Assembly (NCBI RefSeq): GCF_030651835.1
Contig: NZ_JAUSBX010000128.1
Location: 1-64,000 of the forward strand
DNA from: Methylicorpusculum sp.
GTDB taxonomy: Bacteria > Pseudomonadota > Gammaproteobacteria > Methylococcales > Methylomonadaceae
Reading direction: 5' to 3'
DNA: 64,000 nucleotides
A program made the position numbers and the translations under genes. A model generated the notes under the pieces. That model was not told where the DNA came from and did not search any database. It saw only the letters and a program-made list of their open reading frames with translations. Below are positions 54,725-62,984 of this stretch, one piece after another; positions within the stretch are counted from its first letter, which is position 1, and each line of letters begins with the position of its first letter.

Positions 54725-55651
54725 TTAACGAGGCGTTTGAAGATGTCCGGCTATTTGACCCAAGATACAGGCGGTACGTATTAGGTAAAAGCGTATCTTT
54801 TTATAACTTAAAGAAAAAATAGCCGAAAGGAGATAGTTTGTAAGTTTTGCGTATAAATAAAGTGGGATCCTATTAGATTGACGGGTTATCGAGGTTAATG
54901 ATCGATTTCTTTGATAACTGGTGTGTAAGAGATAACTTAATTTGAAGCGATTTGGATCAACAAAGTGGTATTGAATAATAGTGGGCGCATATAAAAATTG
55001 TTCGCCTAAATTTATTGCTCTAAGGAAAAAATCAGTATCCTCGCCCCCAACTAAATTATGGCCCTTAGGTCCTAAATCTTCTGAAAAGTAACCTACTCTA
55101 TCAAACACATCTTTGCGTATAATTATTTGACCACCCGGAGGTGTCTGATTTTCCTTTGTTACCTGTATTAAATTAATTCCAAGATTGAATTCAGGGACAG
55201 GCAAAGGGTAAATACGATATTTGCCATTTTCATGTACCCAAGCCGGTTCATTGCCTTGCCAGTCAGGATAAAGTGGCCCACAAAGCATCGTAGTTTGCGG
55301 AAATTCAGCAATGGTTTCTATAATTGAGATCAGGTAGTTTTTGTCAATCCGTTGATCATCGTCCATAAAGCAAAGAAACCCAGTTTTTACACATCTAATA
55401 GCATGATTTAAAGCATAAGATTTACCGGGTCTTAATTCTTCTTCAAACAGAAGGGGTACAGTGTTAGTGTTGTGGTGGTGATATTGGTAATCCTTGAGTT
55501 TTTTGACAGTATTGTCAGTGCATGCATTTGCAATAACTAGAATTTTTAAATTACAGCTAATAGGTCTTTCAGCAGCATTAATGGATTCAATTGCAGAAAC
55601 AAGCAATTCTGATCTATTGTGCGTACAGATTATTATAGTTAGATCAGTCAT
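54725..55651 (-). CDS. GT2 family glycosyltransferase
   Basis: The 308-residue GT-A enzyme opens TDLTIIICTHNRSELLVSAI. Its donor-metal motif is FMDDDQRIDKNYL and the acceptor side has GGEDTDFFLRA, typical of GT2. It has a weakly hydrophobic C-terminus (about 270-300). It lies 31 bp after the neighbouring GT2 gene and 15 bp before the ligase gene. Sugar specificity is unknown. Confidence 0.85.
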   Translation of the reverse strand: MTDLTIIICTHNRSELLVSAIESINAAERPISCNLKILVIANACTDNTVKKLKDYQYHHHNTNTVPLLFEEELRPGKSYALNHAIRCVKTGFLCFMDDDQRIDKNYLISIIETIAEFPQTTMLCGPLYPDWQGNEPAWVHENGKYRIYPLPVPEFNLGINLIQVTKENQTPPGGQIIIRKDVFDRVGYFSEDLGPKGHNLVGGEDTDFFLRAINLGEQFLYAPTIIQYHFVDPNRFKLSYLLHTSYQRNRSLTSITRQSNRIPLYLYAKLTNYLLSAIFSLSYKKIRFYLIRTACILGQIAGHLQTPR

Positions 55652-55682
55652 TGTCGTAGTGTAAAGTTTTGGAGGTCATTGA

Positions 55683-56591
55683 TCAAAAGCGATACAAACC
55701 GTGTATCAGTCCAAGAAAATGAAAAACAATCATTTCTCGATAAAACGCCTCATCGGCTGGCTTAGCCACATAACCCCATATCGTTTTTAAAACACTTCTC
55801 AGTAATTGAGGAAAAAGATATAAAGGGATGTTGAAAATTCGACGGCCCTCTGGAATGCCATTACTTTTGGCCATGTTACTACTGCTCTGAAATCGCCACT
55901 TTCGAAAATAGGATTTACTCAATCGGAAACGCTCAACTTTGTGGTGGACACGTGATTGACCGAGAAAAACCGCTTTAAGACCAGTTGCGAGTATTCTTTC
56001 AAATAAATCATCATCTTCGCCACTCGACAGTGTCATTCCTTTTCTACCGCGGTCAGTATTAAAAAGGCCTACTTTTTGAAAAGTCGATTTCCTAAAAGCC
56101 ATATTAGCACCAAAGGGGGCCAATTTAAGGTTAGTAATGATGTAATCATCAGTACGATCGGTTTTTATGGCCAAAAAGCCATAAAACCGTTCTGTTAGCC
56201 ATGAAGGCGGGGGCGTTTCCCAAATTGGGGCGATATAACCTCCACATGCATCAGCCTTATATTTTTCCATACCCGATAAGGTGGTTTCCAGCCAATCAGT
56301 TTCAGGCAGAACATCATCATCAGTGAAAACAATTATTGAGCCTGTTGCAGTTTTAATACCCAAGTTTCTAGCGTAGGAAAGTCCTTGTTGAGGCTCAAAT
56401 TGGTAATTTAAATGGGGTAGTATTCCGCTGTATTTATTAATAATTTCTTTTGTATTATCATTTGAATTATTATCAACAACAATTAATTCCCATTTTGACG
56501 CATCATAGGACTGTTTAGTAAGGCAGTTTAGGGTGTCGTCGAGTGAATTGGCACGGTTATAAGTACAAATAACAACGGAAGTATCTATCAT
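55683..56591 (-). CDS. GT2 family glycosyltransferase
   Basis: The 302-residue GT-A enzyme begins IDTSVVICTYNRANSLDDTL with the metal motif VFTDDDVLPETDW and SSGEDDDLFERIL. It resembles the GT2 group next to it and probably arose from a common ancestor. It is 79 bp downstream of the deacetylase gene in the same operon. Confidence 0.86.
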   Translation of the reverse strand: MIDTSVVICTYNRANSLDDTLNCLTKQSYDASKWELIVVDNNSNDNTKEIINKYSGILPHLNYQFEPQQGLSYARNLGIKTATGSIIVFTDDDVLPETDWLETTLSGMEKYKADACGGYIAPIWETPPPSWLTERFYGFLAIKTDRTDDYIITNLKLAPFGANMAFRKSTFQKVGLFNTDRGRKGMTLSSGEDDDLFERILATGLKAVFLGQSRVHHKVERFRLSKSYFRKWRFQSSSNMAKSNGIPEGRRIFNIPLYLFPQLLRSVLKTIWGYVAKPADEAFYREMIVFHFLGLIHGLYRF

Positions 56592-56670
56592 ATTTATATA
56601 ATTATATTAAGATGAATAGCTTATGAGCTATCGCTATCTAGTTTCGTAAGGGTAATTGGTTTAGAATAAG

Positions 56671-57453
56671 CTACCCCATTAGATTCTTAGTCTTCTCTAT
56701 AAGACGATTATAAACATACCTCATGGGATAAAAGAGACTGGAGTTATTTATACCGTAAGTTAACTTTTGCTTTAGTTTCCATGCGGAATCAGTACCGTAA
56801 ACATCAATTCGATGAAGAATTAAGGGGTTCCGTTCTGCATTGTTAAATCCAGAACGGGTTGAGCAAGCTGTTTTATAGCCTGCGTCACTAACTAATTTTT
56901 GAGTATGTTCATTAAACAGGCCGAAGGGGTAAGCAAAATGCGAGCACTCGCAGCCTAAATGATTTTCAATAGATTGTTTAGAATCAATTAGCTCCTGATA
57001 AGCTTCATCATTGCTTAGTTTATCCAATTGAGGATGAGTTACTGTATGAGAGCCAAATTGAATACCCTCATTAGACATTTCTTTAATTTGTTCCCAAGAT
57101 AACATTTTTCGTTGGGAAAATGCCGGTGCTACCATCCAAGTATTTATATGACCAATAACCCCTGAAGCCAAGTAAATAATAGCGGGAATGTTGTAACGCT
57201 TAAAAACAGGAAAGGCATTCAAGTAATTGTCTTCAAAACCATCGTCTAATGAAATTAAAACAGCTTTATCGGGTAAGGGTATATTTTCAGAATAATAATT
57301 CCATACTTGATCAATACTTATTGGAGTATAGTTATTATCTAATAGCATCTGTATATGTTTTTCAAATTGCTGAGGAGGGCAGGCATACCTTTTTTCAGTC
57401 GTTGTTCTTGGTTCTGAAATCATGTGATACATCAAAATGACAAAACGACTCAT
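56671..57453 (-). CDS. Polysaccharide deacetylase (NodB homology domain)
   Basis: This carbohydrate esterase family 4 protein, 260 residues, removes acetyl groups from N-acetylated sugars. The motif-1 Asp pair (ISLDDGFEDNY), the metal histidines in FGSHTVTHPQLDKLS and a motif-3 region (HFAYPFG) are present. No signal peptide or membrane helix is visible, so it may act on lipid-linked or cytoplasmic intermediates. It lies between two GT2 genes. Confidence 0.87.
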   Translation of the reverse strand: MSRFVILMYHMISEPRTTTEKRYACPPQQFEKHIQMLLDNNYTPISIDQVWNYYSENIPLPDKAVLISLDDGFEDNYLNAFPVFKRYNIPAIIYLASGVIGHINTWMVAPAFSQRKMLSWEQIKEMSNEGIQFGSHTVTHPQLDKLSNDEAYQELIDSKQSIENHLGCECSHFAYPFGLFNEHTQKLVSDAGYKTACSTRSGFNNAERNPLILHRIDVYGTDSAWKLKQKLTYGINNSSLFYPMRYVYNRLIEKTKNLMG

Positions 57454-57509
57454 AAATTTTCCATTTAGAAATTAAAATAAAACTAGAACAATCATAATGA
57501 AATATATGC

Positions 57510-58451
57510 TCATTTTGATTCAAGCAGGTAAACAAGGTATTTATGTAATTTAAAAGGCAACAGTGCCGGTAACATATATTTCCAATATTTAATGTCTCCA
57601 TAGCCAGATTTCATGATTATACGAAATATTATTCTGGCATGATGTAATTCCCTATTCCAGTAGCAATCAAATCCTTGTTTAATTAAATAATCAAACATCA
57701 ATTTTTTTTGGATTTCTACTGATAATTTATTTTCATCATAGGGATATTCTCTTAAAAAGCTTTGCTGTGCCAACAAGTGATTAATAGCCATCCCAGATTT
57801 ATTTAGTGTTGCTTGCGCTTCACCGTGATGATTATAAAAAGCCAGAATTTTTGGTACTAAAATTATAGATTGATCTTTAGCAATTTTTAACCAGAGCAAA
57901 TAGTCCTCGGAGGTTTTGAATCGCTTATCAAAGCCACCAGCATCAACAATGGCCCTTTTTTTAGTTAAGCAAGCATTTATTGGCCAAAGACAATTTTCAA
58001 ATAAATTGATTAGTTTATTTTCATTTTCATAGTCTGGAGGAATGAATAGTTCGCCTCGCGGACCTGGCAAACCAACATTTTGCCAGCCACAATATGCAAG
58101 GACAGCATCGGGATGCATTTTCAAAGCATTATATAGTTCGTCTAGACAGCTTTTATGCCAAGTATCATCTGCATCTTGAAAAGCAATATACTCACCTGAA
58201 GCGATTGAAATTGCATTATTTCGTGCGTTACAAACGCCTTGATTATTTTGGTTTATAATTTTTATTCTTGAGTCATTAAAAGATTTTGCTATGGAAATGC
58301 TTTTATCTGTTGAACCATCATTCACAATGAGTAACTCAAAATTAGAAAATGTTTGCTCTAATATACTGCTAATACTAGATTGCAAATGATTTTCCGCATT
58401 AAAGCAGGGCATAATGACCGATATAGTTGGCGTTATCTTGGATGTCACCAT
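57510..58451 (-). CDS. GT2 family glycosyltransferase
   Basis: The 313-residue GT-A enzyme has TISVIMPCFNAENHLQSSI, GSTDKSISIA and the metal motif FQDADDTWHKSCLDEL, then TSEDYLLWLKIAKD as acceptor region. It begins 87 bp after the upstream GT4 gene, the longest internal gap of this operon, and precedes the deacetylase by 56 bp. Codon and base use are AT-rich like its neighbours. Confidence 0.86.
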   Translation of the reverse strand: MVTSKITPTISVIMPCFNAENHLQSSISSILEQTFSNFELLIVNDGSTDKSISIAKSFNDSRIKIINQNNQGVCNARNNAISIASGEYIAFQDADDTWHKSCLDELYNALKMHPDAVLAYCGWQNVGLPGPRGELFIPPDYENENKLINLFENCLWPINACLTKKRAIVDAGGFDKRFKTSEDYLLWLKIAKDQSIILVPKILAFYNHHGEAQATLNKSGMAINHLLAQQSFLREYPYDENKLSVEIQKKLMFDYLIKQGFDCYWNRELHHARIIFRIIMKSGYGDIKYWKYMLPALLPFKLHKYLVYLLESK

Positions 58452-58538
58452 GGGTTATAGCTAAATAAAAGTTTGAATAATGTAGGGTACAGGTCTAGTA
58501 AACCAATTAGTTAGATCGTAATTGATCAACTGGTTTTC

Positions 58539-59945
58539 TTAAGGCTTTTTGTAACGCCACAGCAAATGTCTGTTAAGTACATCTTCAATACGGCGCTTAA
58601 CTCCATCCCATCCATAATAAATAAAATCTTGTTGGGCTTGTCTTAAAGCCGACAAATTTTTTACCTTTTCATTTTGACGGCGTTTCATAAATTTTTTCTC
58701 TTCCAAAATGACGATAAGTTCATCCATGAATTCAATTCGTTCTGCTGCTGCGTGGTAGGTTCTTGCATCAATCGAGGCTTGTTCGCCAATACGTCGTCTA
58801 AGTAATTCATCACTAGCTAGTTTTTTCATCCAGTCCACAGCCTCATCTATATGAGGCTCAGCCCATAGCGCCTTTTTGCCCAATTTATCTGGATTATTAG
58901 CATCCAAAGCAGAGTATGGCGCCAGGTCATAACCTACCAAACAAGAATTAGTGTGCTTCATAAAGGACATATTGCCTGACCAAGCGGTGGCAATAACAGG
59001 TTTACCTAAAGCCATACACTCTAAAAGGCCTAAGCCCAAGCCTTCTGCTCGATGCATTGAAACAAATACGTCACAACTGGCATATAGACTTAAAACATCA
59101 GTATAGGATAACGATTTAGCAATGAAGTGAATTCTAGGATTATTAGAGCAATGAATTTTTAATTTATTGACCAAAACTAAAGGGTCACTAGTACTGCTTT
59201 TTACTTCTGCATTGTTTAGTTTGATTATTAGATGCGGTTGCTCATTATCGTTCGGACACTCCGGAAAAGCGGTCATAAAAGCATCTATTGCACCAAATGG
59301 GTTTTTTCGGGCTGGATCTGAATGTGGGTCAAAGCTAGACACAAATAACAGCCGGTCTTTTGGTAAGCCAAAGCGATCACGGTCTGGTGAAATATTTGAT
59401 GGAAGAAATAAAGGGTGTATACAAGGTACTGTTAATATATCGGAAATATTAGTATCGTAAACTTGGCGAACAAAATGAGAGCCTGTCAGAATAACATCAA
59501 ACAAACGTAAAGCCTCACAACACCGCTTTGGGAGAGCGGTTTCCTCACACCAAATTAGACCAACATTAAGTCGTTCCTGAGAAAAGATACCCGGTTTTTG
59601 ATTTAAAAAAAGCGCAGGTAGATTACGTAATGCGATAAAAAAAATATTGATTGAATAAGGAAGCTCTGTTCCGGGTTTTATCGTAAGAGCTTCATATTCA
59701 TTTGATTTTGCATTAGGTGCACTTTGATAATCAATATCAAATACAGAAACAGGTATACCTTTTTCAATAAAGAGCTTAATAAAATGTCTAGCAGTAATAC
59801 CAAGGCTTAGATTACTACTAACATAACCAATCACATTTATGCCGAATATAGGTTTTAGTTGGCTCGTGCCATTAGAATGTTCTTGCATAAGTTTCGGCTT
59901 CACACGCTGGAAAGATTGATTATTAGCGAACTCATTTTCTATCAA
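58539..59945 (-). CDS. GT4 family glycosyltransferase
   Basis: The 468-residue GT-B enzyme has the donor-site signature SMHRAEGLGLGLLECMALGKPVI (E-x7-E) and LLFVSSFDPHSDPARKNP ahead of it. The N-terminal 40 residues are poorly conserved. A basic C-terminal extension (EEKKFMKRRQNEKVKNL) follows the core. It starts 7 bp after the upstream GT2 gene. Confidence 0.84.
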   Translation of the reverse strand: MIENEFANNQSFQRVKPKLMQEHSNGTSQLKPIFGINVIGYVSSNLSLGITARHFIKLFIEKGIPVSVFDIDYQSAPNAKSNEYEALTIKPGTELPYSINIFFIALRNLPALFLNQKPGIFSQERLNVGLIWCEETALPKRCCEALRLFDVILTGSHFVRQVYDTNISDILTVPCIHPLFLPSNISPDRDRFGLPKDRLLFVSSFDPHSDPARKNPFGAIDAFMTAFPECPNDNEQPHLIIKLNNAEVKSSTSDPLVLVNKLKIHCSNNPRIHFIAKSLSYTDVLSLYASCDVFVSMHRAEGLGLGLLECMALGKPVIATAWSGNMSFMKHTNSCLVGYDLAPYSALDANNPDKLGKKALWAEPHIDEAVDWMKKLASDELLRRRIGEQASIDARTYHAAAERIEFMDELIVILEEKKFMKRRQNEKVKNLSALRQAQQDFIYYGWDGVKRRIEDVLNRHLLWRYKKP

Positions 59946-59952
59946 AATCCGT

Positions 59953-60954
59953 TCAGTTGTTTTTATGAGTCGTCACTTTATAAGTTTTATTTAACATTCT
60001 GATGCTGTCAGGGCAATCTCCAAACTGCCTAAAAAAATAATCCATAATGCCTCTGCGTTTAGCACGCAAATTTGGATTAAACCAATTAGTTTTAAAATCA
60101 ACGACTGCCCAGGCTAATGATTTTAAAAAGGGTGTTTTTTCAGAACTATAAATAGAAAAGTGAGGAAATAATGAAAATATTGAACTAATTATTAGGCGAA
60201 AAAAATCATTCAAAGGTATGTTCTTTTCTGCCCACAGTAAGCGATTGCGAAAATCAAAGTATTCTCGTAATGGAGAATCTTCTCCATCAAACGATACACC
60301 GACTTTATGCCATACATAAGCTGCAGGAACTTGTTGGCATCCATAACCTACTCTTTTTGCTCTTAAACACCAATCTGATTCTTCCCAAACAAGAAAAAAA
60401 CGGGCGTCTAATAACCCGATGGACTTGGCCACTTCAGAACGAAAAAAAAGTGCTGCGCCACAAGCATAATCAGTTTTAGTATAAAGATTTTCAGGTATTT
60501 TTTGATCTTGGTAGGGATAATCAAAAGTCAGTGTTTGGGGGTTCCATTTTGCACCAGCAAACCAGATAATTTTAGGGTTATCCATATATAACAAAGTTGC
60601 GCCAAAAACACCTACATTTGGATTATTGTCTGCAGCTAATTCAAGCTCATTCAGTAAATCAGAATCTACAATAGTGTCATTGTTGAGTAATAAAATATAT
60701 TCTGCATTCTTTTCAAGAGCATATCGAATACCTACGTTGTTACCCTCAGCGTACCCTAAATTCTGACCCGTTTGTATAACTTTCAAGTCAGGATAATAGG
60801 CACGAAATACATCTTCCGAACCATCAGTTGAGCCATTATCAACGACAATAACTTCATAATTAATGTAATTCAGTTTTTTTAAAGAATTAAGACAGGCAAG
60901 TGTATCTTCTTTGCCATTCCAGTTAAGTATGACTAAATATATTAAACTTCTCAT
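59953..60954 (-). CDS. GT2 family glycosyltransferase (rhamnosyltransferase-like)
   Basis: The 333-residue GT-A enzyme has YLVILNWNGKEDTLACLNSL, DNGSTDGSEDVF and the metal motif LLLNNDTIVD, a pattern shared with dTDP-rhamnosyl and related transferases. EESDWCLRAKRVGYG is the acceptor-side motif. The ATG at 60954 overlaps the upstream stop as ATGA; a TTG at 60969 would give a 5-residue extension. Sugar assignment by similarity is tentative. Confidence 0.86.
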   Translation of the reverse strand: MRSLIYLVILNWNGKEDTLACLNSLKKLNYINYEVIVVDNGSTDGSEDVFRAYYPDLKVIQTGQNLGYAEGNNVGIRYALEKNAEYILLLNNDTIVDSDLLNELELAADNNPNVGVFGATLLYMDNPKIIWFAGAKWNPQTLTFDYPYQDQKIPENLYTKTDYACGAALFFRSEVAKSIGLLDARFFLVWEESDWCLRAKRVGYGCQQVPAAYVWHKVGVSFDGEDSPLREYFDFRNRLLWAEKNIPLNDFFRLIISSIFSLFPHFSIYSSEKTPFLKSLAWAVVDFKTNWFNPNLRAKRRGIMDYFFRQFGDCPDSIRMLNKTYKVTTHKNN

Positions 60955-61961
60955 TGGTAAAACCACCAAAAATTCTTCTTTATCCAGCCTTTTAATTTTA
61001 AAGGCATTATATGGATTGAATTTTCGAGTTTTGGATATACATTTGCCAACTCATTCCAACTTAATAATTCATTATTATTTATTTCTAACTTTTGTAGCTC
61101 TCTAGCTCGATTTTTAACCCAATGAGCTTTTTTGGCAAATTCTTTTTTAAGATTTCTTTTGTTTCCAAAAATAGTATGAGTTTCATGAAGAATTGAGAAA
61201 TAAGGATTATAAGTAAACTCGTGAAGTAACAATAATGGATCTAGTTCATCGGCACGAAATAATTTTTGATTTGAATTCATAAAACTGGTTGCTTGGGTAT
61301 GCACTCTAAAATCAACTAAATATTCTGGAACCACAGTCACACCCTCATTCAGTCCAACCCTAATCCAATATTCAAGATCACATAATTGGTTAAATAGAGG
61401 ATTAAAAAGCCCATATTCTAAAAATATAGATTTATGAATTAAAGTGCTCGTGGGTTCCCCTATAAAATTACTAGAATAGGATAAAACAGTTTTAGCAAAA
61501 TGTTGTTTGTCAATATTATTTGAACTATCGAATACATCTTGTAAGGAGATAAAGCTTTCGTACACTTCTTTAGTTTTAGTATCCGTATCACTCTCGAAGA
61601 TAAAATTTCTCCAACATACTATGAACTTTGAATTATCATTAGTTGAATTCATTAATAACTCAAGACAATTGGGGTGGATTATGTCATCTTGAAAAACAAA
61701 TTTTATCCAATCGCCTTTGGCTAATTCAATACATTTGTTCCAATTACCAACAAGCCCCAAGTTTTTGTCGTTTTGAAAAACATTTATTCGATTATCTTTT
61801 TCACTAAAACTTTTTACTATTTCAAGTGTATTATCTGAAGACTGATCGTCAACTATGATCACTTCAAAGTTAGTATACGATTGATTTAAAACTGCATTTA
61901 AAGTTTCCTCTAAATAATGTTCGCCATTATATGTTGGAATGCAAATGCTAACTTTAGACAT
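60951..61961 (-). CDS. GT2 family glycosyltransferase
   Basis: The 336-residue GT-A enzyme begins SKVSICIPTYNGEHYLEETL with DDQSSDNTLEIV and the metal motif FVFQDDIIHPNC. LCDLEYWIRVGLNEG lies on the acceptor side. It overlaps the next gene by 4 bp and follows the methyltransferase by 6 bp, so translation is coupled. Confidence 0.87.
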   Translation of the reverse strand: MSKVSICIPTYNGEHYLEETLNAVLNQSYTNFEVIIVDDQSSDNTLEIVKSFSEKDNRINVFQNDKNLGLVGNWNKCIELAKGDWIKFVFQDDIIHPNCLELLMNSTNDNSKFIVCWRNFIFESDTDTKTKEVYESFISLQDVFDSSNNIDKQHFAKTVLSYSSNFIGEPTSTLIHKSIFLEYGLFNPLFNQLCDLEYWIRVGLNEGVTVVPEYLVDFRVHTQATSFMNSNQKLFRADELDPLLLLHEFTYNPYFSILHETHTIFGNKRNLKKEFAKKAHWVKNRARELQKLEINNNELLSWNELANVYPKLENSIHIMPLKLKGWIKKNFWWFYQ

Positions 61962-61967
61962 GTGTAA

Positions 61968-62984
61968 TTAATTTGTTTTATTCTTTTTCTTAAAAAAGAA
62001 ACATGCTCGTCCGGCTTTATTTTCTTTATTAACTCTTTTAGCCATATTTTTAAAGTTATCGATTTCCTCTGGAGTAAAAATCTGATTATCAAAATTTAGC
62101 CAATAAGAGTTTGGTGCCGTAAGAGGAATATTCCTTGAGTATTGTTCACTCCCATAAAATTCGAGATCGAGTGAATCTGGAATGTATTTATAGAGTTCCA
62201 AGCCAACTTGTTTGCCAAGCAACTCGATACTTTCTCTTGAGTGGAGGTATAGATGGCGTGGTGCATCCATTTCTACCCAATTAGTTCCATATTGTTCCCA
62301 TACATAGGATGAAACTATTGGAATACGAACTAGAATTACACCATCTGGAGCTAGCAAATTAGAAGCGGAAATTAAAGCATTTCTTTGATTAGGAATGTGT
62401 TCAAGAGAATGATGCATGGTGATTAGATCAAACTTACCTTCTATATCACTTATTTCTTTTTTATATATTATTATTCCATGCTCGTTTAAATCACTTTTTA
62501 TAAATGGATCAGCCCCATAAAGGTTGTGAAATCCCATTATCCTTAGACTTTCTAGCCAAGTTGACCAGCTACCGCAACCTATATCTAGAAATTTAGCATC
62601 AAAATCTTTGATTTCTGCTTGTTTTAAAATCGTTGTTACAAGTAAAACTTGATCGACACATAAGTAAGGCATTTCAATAAATTTAGAAATTATTTTGTTT
62701 AATTTATAGCCTTGATTAAACAGTGCATTTCTGAATCTTTGTTTAATAAGATAATCAAATAGTTTTGATCTTTTTTTGTCTCGGGAAATACTTAACGAAT
62801 AGTAATTAGGAGGGTAAAATCGTCCTAAATCGTTAGGGATATGTCTTATTTGTAAACAACCACATGAGGTGCATTGAAAATATTCAAATTCCTCCCTAGT
62901 ACCAAACATCATTTCATAGCCAACATATATTGGGTGATAATCTTCAGTATTACAGATACCACAAATATTAGGTGAGCTACTCAT
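61968..62984 (-). CDS. Zinc-ribbon class I SAM-dependent methyltransferase
   Basis: The 338-residue protein has an N-terminal zinc ribbon (CGIC ... CTSCGC, residues about 8-46) and a SAM-binding domain with FLDIGCGSWSTWLESL and HHSLEHIPNQ. This layout is frequent in surface polysaccharide loci, where such enzymes methylate sugars or cap chains. It overlaps the Wzt-type gene by 4 bp, which may indicate that chain modification is linked to export. Confidence 0.82.
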   Translation of the reverse strand: MSSSPNICGICNTEDYHPIYVGYEMMFGTREEFEYFQCTSCGCLQIRHIPNDLGRFYPPNYYSLSISRDKKRSKLFDYLIKQRFRNALFNQGYKLNKIISKFIEMPYLCVDQVLLVTTILKQAEIKDFDAKFLDIGCGSWSTWLESLRIMGFHNLYGADPFIKSDLNEHGIIIYKKEISDIEGKFDLITMHHSLEHIPNQRNALISASNLLAPDGVILVRIPIVSSYVWEQYGTNWVEMDAPRHLYLHSRESIELLGKQVGLELYKYIPDSLDLEFYGSEQYSRNIPLTAPNSYWLNFDNQIFTPEEIDNFKNMAKRVNKENKAGRACFFFKKKNKTN